The notes beneath the pieces are model-generated. The model worked only from the letters and a program-made list of their open reading frames with translations. It was not told the origin of the DNA and ran no database searches. From Deltaproteobacteria bacterium (GTDB lineage: Bacteria; Desulfobacterota; Dissulfuribacteria; Dissulfuribacterales; UBA3076), in contig JAUWHV010000012.1 in NCBI GenBank assembly GCA_030605675.1, forward strand, positions 1 to 19,623: a stretch of DNA of 19,623 nt. Direction: 5' to 3'. This document shows, piece after piece, positions 1 through 7,257 of this stretch. Positions within the stretch are counted from its first letter, which is position 1; the number at the start of each line of letters is the position of its first letter. The translations under genes were made by a program, and so were the position numbers.

Positions 1-135
1 TATAACGGGTTCTGCAAGACGCTTAAGCTCCTCCACCCGTTCTTGTCCTATGTATGATTCGTAATCCTCGGCTTTTAGGATATTCTGAGGTTTAAATTCC
101 TCCAAAAGCGCTGTCTTCTGATCTGTTTCACTCAT
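1..135 (-). CDS. 5' part of a probable family-4 glycosyltransferase (TreT-like), cut by the window edge
   Basis: An ATG at 135 on the minus strand opens 45 codons without a stop and runs off the left edge. Only the N-terminus is visible; it ends in YIGQERVEELKRLAEPVI. This resembles the segment just before the first strand of trehalose-synthase-type GT4 enzymes (TreT-like), where a Y..xVGxExxEEIxxLAEPL stretch leads into a K-VLHVNST strand. No catalytic residue lies within the window, so the family call rests on this short match and is tentative. An AAGGA-type ribosome-binding site lies about 8 bases upstream of the start. The gene is transcribed away from the repeat-rich gap to its right. 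Confidence 0.55.
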   Translation of the reverse strand, partial: MSETDQKTALLEEFKPQNILKAEDYESYIGQERVEELKRLAEPVI

Positions 136-304
136 GTCCGACGTCCTTTTTCCTAAAGGATTTCCCATTCATTATTCATATTGCCTCCGTTTGATTTCTT
201 TTGGAGAACCGGCAATTTTTCTTCCATTCCTATAAATACCCTCGGCTCTTGAACAAATAAGCATAAATCAGAATCAACCGGACTTATGGCAGGAGGTATA
301 GTTA

Positions 305-333
305 GTGTCTGAACGGAAAATCCGTTCAGACAC
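305..333. repeat. Strong hairpin, 13-bp stem with 3-base loop
   Basis: GTGTCTGAACGGA (305-317) is followed by AAA and the exact reverse complement TCCGTTCAGACAC (321-333). Neither side has a convincing T-run, so it is not a typical intrinsic terminator. The motif TAGTGTCTGAACG recurs directly after selA (from 4923), so this is probably a dispersed palindromic repeat. Confidence 0.75.
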
Positions 334-374
334 AATTTTGAATTCTAAATTTTGAATCTTGAATTTAAAAATTG

Positions 375-662
375 GTAGCCGTTCACGGCTTGAAACTTGA
401 AACTTGAAATTGGAAATTAGAAATTGGGGAGAGATGAACGGCTTGAAATTGGAAATTGGAAATTTGGGGGGAAATGAAACGAGTTTACGAGCTGGATGTT
501 TACAAACTGGCAGAAGAGTTATCAGAGTCAAACGCGAGAGAATACAAAGCAATAGTTGAAAAACTCGGCCCAAAATTGAAATGCGTTCATCAATAGTGCA
601 AAAGCATGAAGGCCAAATTTCCAATTTCTATTTTCTAATTTCAACGTTCCGTGAACGGTTAC
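375..662. mobile_element. Nested inverted-repeat element enclosing a four-helix-bundle gene remnant
   Basis: The outer arms are GTAGCCGTTCACGG (375-388) and CCGTGAACGGTTAC (649-662), reverse complements with one mismatch. Inside them are iterated words (GAAACTTG, GAAATTGG, GAAATTAG). A perfect 16-bp inner inverted repeat, GAAATTGGAAATTTGG (452-467) and CCAAATTTCCAATTTC (613-628), closely brackets the small reading frame at 474-596. No transposase is present and I could not see a target-site duplication at the outer arms. The nested symmetry around a gene remnant suggests a non-autonomous, degraded mobile or foldback element. That reading is inference; the inverted repeats are seen directly. 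Confidence 0.55.
474..596 (+). pseudogene. Internally deleted four-helix-bundle (23S rRNA intervening-sequence type) protein gene
   Basis: This is a 40-residue frame with an ATG start at 474 after a G-rich stretch and a TAG stop at 594-596. Its first part, MKRVYELDVYKLAEELS, matches the usual N-terminus of four-helix-bundle proteins of the IVP/S23 family. Its last part, REYKAIVEKLGPKLK, resembles the usual final helix of the same family. Full-length members are roughly 110-130 residues, so about two helices in the middle are missing while the frame stays open. This points to an in-frame internal deletion rather than simple truncation. It lies inside the perfect 16-bp inverted repeat 452-467/613-628. 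It could still be translated as a micro-protein, but it cannot form the normal bundle. The family assignment is from memory of conserved end motifs. Confidence 0.6.
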
Positions 663-771
663 AAAAATTGTATCTATTGCGCTTCGTTTCTTTATCTGGT
701 CTAAAAGATAAGCTGGAAATACAGGATTCCCATGCAGGGGCATGGAAAACGGAATTATAGGAATTTTTTTT

Positions 772-2073
772 ATGATAGATAGATACAGCCGGCCGGGGAT
801 GGCAGCCATATGGACCCTGGAGAATAAATACAAAACCTGGCTTGAGGTGGAAATCCTTGCGGCAGAGGCCTGGGCTGAGCTCGGAGCAGTACCAAAGAAG
901 GCTGCAGAGGACATAAGGATCAAGGCTGCTTTTGATCCGGAACGGATAGCCGAGATTGAAGAAAAGACCCGTCATGATGTGATTGCCTTTCTTACCAACG
1001 TGGCAGAGTATGTAGGGCCATCTGCCCGGTATCTGCACTGGGGTCTTACGTCATCCGACATGCTGGACACAGCCAATGCCGTAATATTTAAGCAGGCCAT
1101 GGAAATCATTATTGATGACGTGAACGCCCTGATGGATGTTATAAAAAAACGTGCCCTTGAACACAGAGACACAGTGATGATAGGAAGGTCTCATGGTATC
1201 CATGCCGAGCCCATCACCTTTGGTCTGAAGCTTGCCATCTGGTACGATGAGATGCAAAGGAACCGCAGGCGTCTTGAGAATGCAAAGGAGACAATTTCCT
1301 ATGGTAAGATATCAGGGGCTGTCGGCACATTTGCACACGCTGATCCCAGGGTGGAATCCTATGTGTGCGAACACCTAAGCCTTAAGCCTGCTCCTGCCTC
1401 CAACCAGATCATACAGCGGGACAGGTACGCAGAGGTGTTCTGTGCCCTGGCAGTGCTGGCAAGCTCTATTGAAAAGATAGCAACCGAGGTGCGTCATCTT
1501 CAGCGGACAGAAGTGCTGGAGGCAGAGGAGTACTTCAGGCCTGGGCAAAAGGGCTCTTCGGCCATGCCGCATAAGAGAAACCCGATCCTGTCGGAAAATC
1601 TGTGTGGTCTTGCACGGCTGGTACGTTCCTATGCGATTCCGGCCCTTGAGAACGTGACATTGTGGCATGAGCGTGACATAAGCCACTCATCAGTTGAACG
1701 TGTGACCGGCCCTGATGCCTTTATCGGGACAGATTTCATACTGGGCCGTCTTACTGGAATACTGGATCACTTAATAGTATATCCTGATCGGATGGAGCAT
1801 AATCTGAATATGCTCAAGGGGCTTATCTTCTCACAACAGGTATTGCTCACACTTACACAGAAAGGTGTCAGCAGGGAGGAATCCTATGGGATTGTCCAGA
1901 AACAGGCCATGGAGGTATGGGAAGGAAACGGCACTTTTAAGGAAAGACTCCTGGCAGATCAAGACCTGGCCAAATACCTGGCTCCGGAAGAAATCGAGGC
2001 CATATTCGACATAAATTACCATCTTAAACATGTGAAAACCATATTTGAGCGGGTCTTTGGGGCTGATCAATGA
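772..2073 (+). CDS. purB: Adenylosuccinate lyase
   Basis: PurB cleaves adenylosuccinate to AMP and SAICAR to AICAR, both with release of fumarate, in purine synthesis. The 433-residue product matches the Bacillus-type PurB from end to end (N-terminus MIDRYSRPGMAAIW). The catalytic histidines fall at H68 (TRHDV) and H141 (GRSHGIHAEP), and the fumarase/aspartase superfamily signature GSSAMPHKRNP begins at residue 261 with the catalytic-loop serines S262 and S263. I chose the ATG at 772 because the homologous N-terminus starts there and AGGA lies 9 bases upstream (759-762). An in-frame ATG at 742 would add ten non-homologous residues. The TGA stop overlaps the ATG of pyrE, suggesting translational coupling. 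The upstream gap is filled by the inverted-repeat element at 375-662. Confidence 0.97.
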   Translation: MIDRYSRPGMAAIWTLENKYKTWLEVEILAAEAWAELGAVPKKAAEDIRIKAAFDPERIAEIEEKTRHDVIAFLTNVAEYVGPSARYLHWGLTSSDMLDTANAVIFKQAMEIIIDDVNALMDVIKKRALEHRDTVMIGRSHGIHAEPITFGLKLAIWYDEMQRNRRRLENAKETISYGKISGAVGTFAHADPRVESYVCEHLSLKPAPASNQIIQRDRYAEVFCALAVLASSIEKIATEVRHLQRTEVLEAEEYFRPGQKGSSAMPHKRNPILSENLCGLARLVRSYAIPALENVTLWHERDISHSSVERVTGPDAFIGTDFILGRLTGILDHLIVYPDRMEHNLNMLKGLIFSQQVLLTLTQKGVSREESYGIVQKQAMEVWEGNGTFKERLLADQDLAKYLAPEEIEAIFDINYHLKHVKTIFERVFGADQ

Positions 2074-2639
2074 TTCAGAAAGACTGGAAAAGACTCAGAC
2101 AGATGATATTTGAGCTCTCATACAGAGAGGGGACCTTCAGGTTGACCTCCGGGAAAGAGAGCGATTTCTACATAGACTGCAAGCAGACCACGCTTTCTGC
2201 AGAGGGGGCATATCTCTGCGGCAAACTGTTGTACAATCGCATTTTGCAGTCCGACATAAGTATTTCAGGGGTCGGTGGAATGACCCTGGGGGCTGATCCG
2301 CTGGTTACAGCAGTCTCTGTAGTAAGCTTTATTGAAGGGAGACCCATACCCGCCTTTATCATCAGAAAAGAAGCAAAAGGACATGGTACAGGGTCCTGGA
2401 TAGAAGGAAAATCCAACATTCCCCTTGGGAGCAAAGTGGCCCTGGTCGAAGACGTGGTTACCACTGGCGGGACCCTTATCAAGGCAATTGAGAGGACCGA
2501 GGAGGAAGGTTACAAAGTAGCCCTGGTACTTACTGTTGTTGACCGAGAGGAAGGTGGGGAAAAGGCCTTGAGCAATGCCGGTTACGAACTTTCATCGCTG
2601 TTTACGCGTGGAGATATTCTGGCATTGGTTAAAAAATAA
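2070..2639 (+). CDS. pyrE: Orotate phosphoribosyltransferase
   Basis: PyrE joins orotate and PRPP to give OMP in pyrimidine synthesis. The 189-residue product has the expected fold signatures. The substrate-loop motif RKEAKGHG is at residues 99-106, and the PRPP-binding motif VEDVVTTGGT is at residues 126-135. An FYIDCKQTT segment near residue 33 is also typical. Length is normal for compact OPRTases. The start codon overlaps the purB stop (ATGA, 2070-2073), so the two genes are very likely co-transcribed, pairing one purine and one pyrimidine step. The stop TAA is followed after 16 bases by nfu. Confidence 0.95.
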   Translation: MIQKDWKRLRQMIFELSYREGTFRLTSGKESDFYIDCKQTTLSAEGAYLCGKLLYNRILQSDISISGVGGMTLGADPLVTAVSVVSFIEGRPIPAFIIRKEAKGHGTGSWIEGKSNIPLGSKVALVEDVVTTGGTLIKAIERTEEEGYKVALVLTVVDREEGGEKALSNAGYELSSLFTRGDILALVKK

Positions 2640-2655
2640 AAGGAAAATTTTTAAA

Positions 2656-2883
2656 ATGATGAAAGACAAAGTACAAGAATCACTGGACAAAGTACGTCCC
2701 ATGCTGCAGCAGGACGGCGGGGATGTAGAATTGGTAGAAGTAGATGAAGGTAGCGGGATAGTCAAGGTCACCCTAACCGGCGCTTGCAAAGGCTGCCCTA
2801 TGAGCCAGATAACCCTTAAGTCAGGAATTGAGAGATTTCTTAAGAGTGAAATCCCCGAGGTAACCTCTGTAGTGGAGGCATGA
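2656..2883 (+). CDS. NifU C-terminal-domain (Nfu-type) iron-sulfur protein
   Basis: A 75-residue Nfu-domain protein that probably carries or delivers an Fe-S cluster to apoproteins. It has the family opening VRPMLQQDGGDVELVEV and the cluster-ligand motif CKGC (C44 and C47), followed by MSQITLKSGIERFLK. It is a stand-alone Nfu domain without the NifU N-terminal scaffold. The in-frame ATG at 2575 lies inside pyrE in another frame and gives a non-homologous extension. The ATG at 2656, after an AAAGGAAA stretch near 2639-2646, gives a protein that begins at the domain boundary. It follows pyrE by 16 bases and is probably the last gene of purB-pyrE-nfu. The Fe-S proteins PorD and PorB nearby are plausible but unproven clients. 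Confidence 0.92.
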   Translation: MMKDKVQESLDKVRPMLQQDGGDVELVEVDEGSGIVKVTLTGACKGCPMSQITLKSGIERFLKSEIPEVTSVVEA

Positions 2884-2918
2884 ATGAATTCTAAGCGCGG
2901 GTTCAGAGCGGTGAAATC

Positions 2919-2951
2919 AGCTCAAAGCTCGAAGCTCAAAGGTCAAAGAGC
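2919..2951. repeat. Short iterated AGCTCAAAG words between convergent genes
   Basis: The convergent gap between nfu and rlmH (2884-3036) contains AGCTCAAAGCTCGAAGCTCAA followed by related words, then AGCTTTTAGCTTCAGG-like words near 2982. I see no convincing terminator hairpin and no gene here. The AGCTTTTAGC word recurs near the right end of the window. Confidence 0.4.
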
Positions 2952-3036
2952 TATCGAAATCAACCCCTTTCAGCTTTTAGCTTCAGGCTTTCAGTTCTTA
3001 TGCAACGCCGCAGATTGGGTTTTTTCAACGGAATCA

Positions 3037-3510
3037 TCAATGATGATAGGGTTCGCCGGCCTTGATAGTACAGGCCCTGTAGATCTGCTCTAGCAGGATG
3101 AGTCTTGCCATGTCGTGTGTAAAGGTCATTGGGGAGAGGGATAACCTCTTATCTGCTCTCTTGATTATTTCCGGTGCAAGCCCCGAGGCCCCACCTATCA
3201 CCATGGCCAGGTCTCTAACCCCTCTTGCCTCCAGGTCTGTCAGCATCCCTGCGAGTCCGGGGGAATCCAGCATCCGGCCCTTTATGTCCAGGGCAACTGT
3301 AAAAGCTCCCTTTGGCAGGGCCTTTACAATGGATTTGGCTTCGTGCTTCATGACCTCGTCAGGTTTCATATTTCGGGCAAAGCGGACGCCCCGAACCTGG
3401 AGGACCTGCACACGAATATAGTGCTCGATCTTCTTTATATAATGCTCGATACCGGCCCTGAGCCAGGTATCCCGGGTTTTATCCACCCAGATTAAAGAGA
3501 GACGCAACAT
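3037..3510 (-). CDS. rlmH: 23S rRNA (pseudouridine1915-N3)-methyltransferase RlmH
   Basis: RlmH is a SPOUT-class methyltransferase that uses SAM to methylate pseudouridine 1915 in helix 69 of 23S rRNA. The 157-residue length is normal for the family (about 155). The SAM-binding knot motif IGGASGL is at residues 105-111, LSLSPMTFTHDMARLILLEQ spans about 123-142, and the characteristic C-terminus is AGEPYHH. The ATG (complement of 3508-3510) overlaps the selA start on the other strand by two bases, so each gene's upstream signals must lie inside the other's coding region. Downstream it converges with nfu. Confidence 0.95.
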   Translation of the reverse strand: MLRLSLIWVDKTRDTWLRAGIEHYIKKIEHYIRVQVLQVRGVRFARNMKPDEVMKHEAKSIVKALPKGAFTVALDIKGRMLDSPGLAGMLTDLEARGVRDLAMVIGGASGLAPEIIKRADKRLSLSPMTFTHDMARLILLEQIYRACTIKAGEPYHH

Positions 3511-4924
3511 GGGTTATTCTCAATCTCAGAAAGAACTCTTAAAAAAACTTCCAAAGGTTGACGAACTGATACAGACATTATCCGATGAAGCCCCCCGGCG
3601 GGTCAGGGTAACTGCCTGCAGAGATGTCCTTGACAGTCTGCGCTCATATATTCTGTCCTCACAAGAACCTGACCCCGATTCAGTAAAATATGAAACCATA
3701 AAAAAACAAATCGAAATGCGTCTGGCATCACTGCTCATGCCCTCCTTAAGGCCGGTAGTAAATGCCACGGGCGTGGTGATACACACAAATCTCGGACGCT
3801 CTCTGCTCCCCAAAGAGATCTTTCAATCCTTGCTGGATATAGCAGGTCGATACTCAAATTTGGAGTATAACCTGGAAAAAGGGATAAGGGGAAGCAGATA
3901 CAGTCACGTAGAAGAGTTGCTCTGTGATCTGACCGGGGCGGAGTCGGCCCTTGTAGTAAACAATAATGCCGCCGCAGTCCTTATCACCCTGGAAACCCTG
4001 GCCAAGGGCAGAGAGGTGATTGTCTCCAGGGGTGAGCTCGTAGAGATAGGCGGCTCCTTCCGCATCCCTGATGTAATGGCGAAAAGCGGGGCCATCCTGA
4101 GGGAAGTCGGGACCACAAACCGCACCCATTTGAGGGACTATGAGTCTGCCATAGGGGAACAGACCGCGCTTCTTCTCAAAGTACATCAGAGCAACTTCCA
4201 GATGGTGGGCTTTACAATGGCCGTATCCGTCTCAGATCTGGCCGAACTCGGTGCAATACACGGCGTCCCTGTATTTGAAGACCTGGGTAGCGGCAATTTC
4301 ATAGATTTCTCAAGATATGGAATAATGCATGAGCCTATGGTCCAGGAATCGCTGGCTGCCGGGGCAGACCTGGTGAGTTTCAGTGGTGATAAACTCCTGG
4401 GTGGGTCACAGGCAGGGATCATTATCGGGAAAAAGGAATTTGTTGACCGGATAAAGGAAAACCCCATGAACAGGGCGGTCCGGATAGACAAGCTCACGCT
4501 TGTGGCCCTGGAAGGGGTCCTGAGACTCTATCAAGATCCGGAGCGGGCAGTTAAGGTCATACCTACACTCAACATGCTGTGTCTTCCCAGTGATGAGCTC
4601 AAATCCCGGGCCAGGCGACTTCAAAGACGACTAAGGGCCTTGAAACTCCCCGGCATATTGATAAACACAGTAGAGACTATTTCCCGTGTTGGAGGAGGTG
4701 CTTTGCCGCTGCAGCAGCTCAAGTCCGTGGCAGTAGCTCTTACTCCGGAAAACAAGGCATTTTCTGCTGTACGCATCGAGGCTGAACTCCGTAAAAACGA
4801 ACCGCCCGTGATCGTAAGGATTGAAGAAGACCAAGTGCTTATGGACATCAGGACGGTTCAAGAGGAAGACTACAGGATTATCACCCAGGCAGTGGCTTCC
4901 GCCCATTCGAGGCTGAGCAAATAG
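3509..4924 (+). CDS. selA: L-seryl-tRNA(Sec) selenium transferase
   Basis: SelA is a PLP enzyme that converts Ser-tRNA(Sec) to selenocysteyl-tRNA using selenophosphate. The 471-residue product aligns from end to end with bacterial SelA. The PLP lysine lies at K295 in SFSGDKLLGG, the position known for E. coli SelA. Other family blocks are VVNATGVVIHTNLGRS (83-98), VNNNAAAVL (150-158) and SRGELVEIGGSFRIPDVM (173-190). The ATG at 3509 is preceded by a purine-rich AAAGAGAGA stretch. Its presence implies that this organism encodes selenoproteins, but no selB, selC, selD or evident in-frame UGA selenoprotein is in the window. The gene is divergent from rlmH with overlapping start codons. Confidence 0.97.
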   Translation: MGYSQSQKELLKKLPKVDELIQTLSDEAPRRVRVTACRDVLDSLRSYILSSQEPDPDSVKYETIKKQIEMRLASLLMPSLRPVVNATGVVIHTNLGRSLLPKEIFQSLLDIAGRYSNLEYNLEKGIRGSRYSHVEELLCDLTGAESALVVNNNAAAVLITLETLAKGREVIVSRGELVEIGGSFRIPDVMAKSGAILREVGTTNRTHLRDYESAIGEQTALLLKVHQSNFQMVGFTMAVSVSDLAELGAIHGVPVFEDLGSGNFIDFSRYGIMHEPMVQESLAAGADLVSFSGDKLLGGSQAGIIIGKKEFVDRIKENPMNRAVRIDKLTLVALEGVLRLYQDPERAVKVIPTLNMLCLPSDELKSRARRLQRRLRALKLPGILINTVETISRVGGGALPLQQLKSVAVALTPENKAFSAVRIEAELRKNEPPVIVRIEEDQVLMDIRTVQEEDYRIITQAVASAHSRLSK

Positions 4925-5059
4925 TGTCTGAACGAAAACCCACTCGAATGATTCGTTGGGTTTCGCCTGTTGAAATTATATTTTTGTAAGTGCCTGATTT
5001 TAGTAGGTTGGGTTGAGGTACGAAACCCAACATAACCTTGCAGGCTCAACCCAACCTAC
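4923..5059. repeat. Compound palindromic repeat between selA and the TPR gene
   Basis: Three modules are visible. TAGTGTCTGAACG at the selA stop repeats the motif of the 305-333 hairpin. GTTGGGTTTCG (4955-4965) is inverted against CGAAACCCAAC (5021-5031). GTAGGTTGGGTTGAG (5003-5017) is a perfect 15-bp inverted repeat with CTCAACCCAACCTAC (5045-5059). The GTAGGTTGGGTT/AACCCAACCTAC type of palindrome is known to be dispersed in many bacterial genomes. It could act as a transcription barrier after selA, but has no terminal T-run. Confidence 0.7.
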
Positions 5060-5117
5060 AAGAAAACTGAGTAAATAGTGGTTGGCTGAAACTTTTTTCG
5101 ATATTCGGATATTAACA

Positions 5118-7049
5118 ATGACTGATCCTATATTTCATCTGGTCCCAGCGGACCTGGAACGGCTGGGTAACCAGGTCATTAAATGGCTTGGTGAAATTTT
5201 TCCCTTTTCAGAATGGACATTCTGCCCCATTTCCGACCATGTTGACGGCCTTCCGCCTGCTAAACTTTCAGAGCGTCAGAGACAGAGAGCCTTTCGGGCT
5301 TTATCTGAATGCAAGGGATTTTGGGACCGGATAGGACAGCAAGTCCTGATCCCAATCAGAGACCTATCAGCCACTCCAAATCACCAAATCACCAAATCAC
5401 CAAATCATCCAATCACCCTCGGCACCCTGGTGTTATTTAAAAAGGACAATTCCATCGGACCGGAAGAAGCTGAAAGGTGGCTTCCTATTCTCCAGTCCTG
5501 GGTTGAAAATAAACTCGAGGTCCTGCGATTGGAGTCCTCTTTTTCAAGATCAGGAGAAATTCCTCCATATGTATATCTTACTTTAGAGGCTATTTTTAAA
5601 AAGGAGGAGCCTTCAATCTCCTTGCTGCACCTCGTACAAAAGCCTTCGGCAAATTCCAATTACTGTAATCATAAAAGTGTAATCGACCTGTGCTCGATGC
5701 TTTGGAGACATTCTGATCCTGAATGGCTGGGGGGAAATTTCGGGGATTTCTGGATTCTTCTGCCTGGAGTAGACAAGGACAAACTGTCTTTTGGCCTTAA
5801 GCAGTTAATTTCTAAGGCCCGGACAGTGAAGATTCTGATTTCTAAAGCTTATGGCCACCATATCTCCGGGCCTTTTGATATCCGTCATGTGGGAGAGGAC
5901 ATCTATGGTCTTGAAAGGTTGGCCGGGGAACTGGGTACTGCAATCTTTTGCACAGATGATCAAAAAGCCCTTGAAGACACCCTGGGTACTGAGGGGCTTG
6001 GATCAAGACTTGATCAAGCAAAAAAGGTGGTCAAGGGAAGCTCAAAATATGCCGTGGCTTATGTTAAATCAGCGCCCCATGATTTTAAAGACGCCTTAGG
6101 GCAAGACAGGGCATTCATTTCAGAAAAAAAAGATAACGCCTTTCTAATCAGAAAATTTGGCAGAAAGGCCCGGGAACCTGATTTGGCCCAATGGGGGAGT
6201 GAGATCCAGAAACTATGCACTGCCGCCCAGGGTACGCCTTCAACCATAGGCATTGCTGCCGGCGGCCAACCTGCAGTGGGACCATCCCGAACACCGGTAT
6301 CAGCCCTGTGGGCCTTTATGCATGCGGATCTGTTAGGAAACGGTTCAGTGGCCATCCATGACAGCTTGACCTGGAACGTCAGGGGAGACAAAATCCTTTC
6401 GTGGGGAGATCTGCCCGGCGCTTGCAGAAACTACAGGCTTGGCCTCAAGACTGAGCCTCTAAACGCCAATTTACTTAATAGCCTGGGGGTTTGTCTTGCA
6501 GAACAGGGAAGGACCAAGGCGGCCATTAATGCTTTTTCCAGAGCTGCAGGCACGTCTCCTGAAAATTTTATGGCCCTTTATAACCTTGGTGGGGTCTTTT
6601 TCCAGAAAGGAGACCTCAGAAGTGCTGAAAAGGCCTTGAAAAAGGCCTGTGCACTGAAACCAGGCGATATACGCTTAGCAGGCCGTATGGCCGAAGTGCT
6701 CATTGAATCGAACCGGGCAAAAGAGGCCCTGGATGTTCTCAGTCCTTTTGTAGATAGACCTGACCAACCAGTACCAGGGGCTGTTTTTCGAATACTCGGC
6801 AAGGCCTACAGGGTCCTTAATCAATGGCAGGAAGCCAAGACATCATGGCAGCAGGCTATCAAAATCAACCATGAAGATTCGGAGGCCATGGCACTTCTGG
6901 CCCTTGGGTACCTTGAAGAGACACATGACTGGAAGACAGCCGCAAAGCTTGGACGACAGGCAGAGGCATTGGGAAAAAAATCCAGACATATTCGCACTAT
7001 TCTCTGCCGACTTAACAAGAAATTGAATTCCCTTGATGATCAAAATTAA
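5118..7049 (+). CDS. GAF-like / degenerate tandem GGDEF / TPR protein
   Basis: A 643-residue protein without signal peptide or clear membrane segment. The N-terminal ~150 residues look GAF-like. A block around 205-217 (GGNFGDFWILLPG) resembles a broken GGDEF active site. A second block around 377-416, ending in ALWAFMHADLLGNGSVAI, resembles the C-terminal GGDEF helix and strand (ADRALYxAKxxGRNRV). Neither has an intact GG(D/E)EF, so diguanylate cyclase activity is unlikely and a sensing or scaffolding role is more plausible. The last ~200 residues are about five TPR repeats. I prefer the ATG at 5118; a TTG at 5082 would add 12 residues. An 8-bp tandem repeat (5376-5415) lies in frame near residues 86-100. 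The 208 bases before porG hold no gene. The domain calls are my pattern matches and specific function is unknown. Confidence 0.75.
   Translation: MTDPIFHLVPADLERLGNQVIKWLGEIFPFSEWTFCPISDHVDGLPPAKLSERQRQRAFRALSECKGFWDRIGQQVLIPIRDLSATPNHQITKSPNHPITLGTLVLFKKDNSIGPEEAERWLPILQSWVENKLEVLRLESSFSRSGEIPPYVYLTLEAIFKKEEPSISLLHLVQKPSANSNYCNHKSVIDLCSMLWRHSDPEWLGGNFGDFWILLPGVDKDKLSFGLKQLISKARTVKILISKAYGHHISGPFDIRHVGEDIYGLERLAGELGTAIFCTDDQKALEDTLGTEGLGSRLDQAKKVVKGSSKYAVAYVKSAPHDFKDALGQDRAFISEKKDNAFLIRKFGRKAREPDLAQWGSEIQKLCTAAQGTPSTIGIAAGGQPAVGPSRTPVSALWAFMHADLLGNGSVAIHDSLTWNVRGDKILSWGDLPGACRNYRLGLKTEPLNANLLNSLGVCLAEQGRTKAAINAFSRAAGTSPENFMALYNLGGVFFQKGDLRSAEKALKKACALKPGDIRLAGRMAEVLIESNRAKEALDVLSPFVDRPDQPVPGAVFRILGKAYRVLNQWQEAKTSWQQAIKINHEDSEAMALLALGYLEETHDWKTAAKLGRQAEALGKKSRHIRTILCRLNKKLNSLDDQN
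5376..5415 (+). repeat. 8-bp tandem repeat (CCAAATCA, four perfect copies plus one variant) inside a coding region
   Basis: CCAAATCA occurs four times in perfect register (5376-5407), followed by the variant TCCAATCA (5408-5415). Because 8 is not a multiple of 3, gain or loss of one unit would shift the reading frame of the TPR gene early in the protein, a layout familiar from phase-variable genes. The encoded stretch (PNHQITKSPNHPITL) is low-complexity and looks like an insertion between two GAF-like strands. Confidence 0.85.
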
Positions 7050-7257
7050 CCCTGGCTCCCAAATCAGACCCTTGACAAGAGAAAAACCAACGTGTTAACA
7101 AACTTTATCACGAGTAAGTTGATAAGCCATTTCATAATTACTTAATGTCCTTAGAGGCTCCTGATTTTTTCCAGCCCTAAGATGATTTCTATGGTATGGT
7201 AATTTTTTGGGGTTTTAATTCGTCACATCTAAAATACTTATATGGGAGATATTGCCA

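Noticed and set aside
305..333. Hairpin as an intrinsic terminator for a gene on either strand
   Set aside because: There is no T-tract after the stem in either direction and no gene ends nearby.
742..771. Upstream ATG extending purB by ten residues
   Set aside because: PurB homology begins at MIDRYSRP (772) and AGGA is placed for that start.
4922..4924. Selenocysteine readthrough or selenoprotein near selA
   Set aside because: selA ends in TAG, and I found no reading frame in the window interrupted by a single in-frame TGA with family-consistent sequence on both sides.
7072..7101. TTGACA as a -35 box for the por operon
   Set aside because: The bases at 16-18 spacing (GTTAAC, TTAACA, TAACAA) match a -10 box poorly, so I do not call a promoter.
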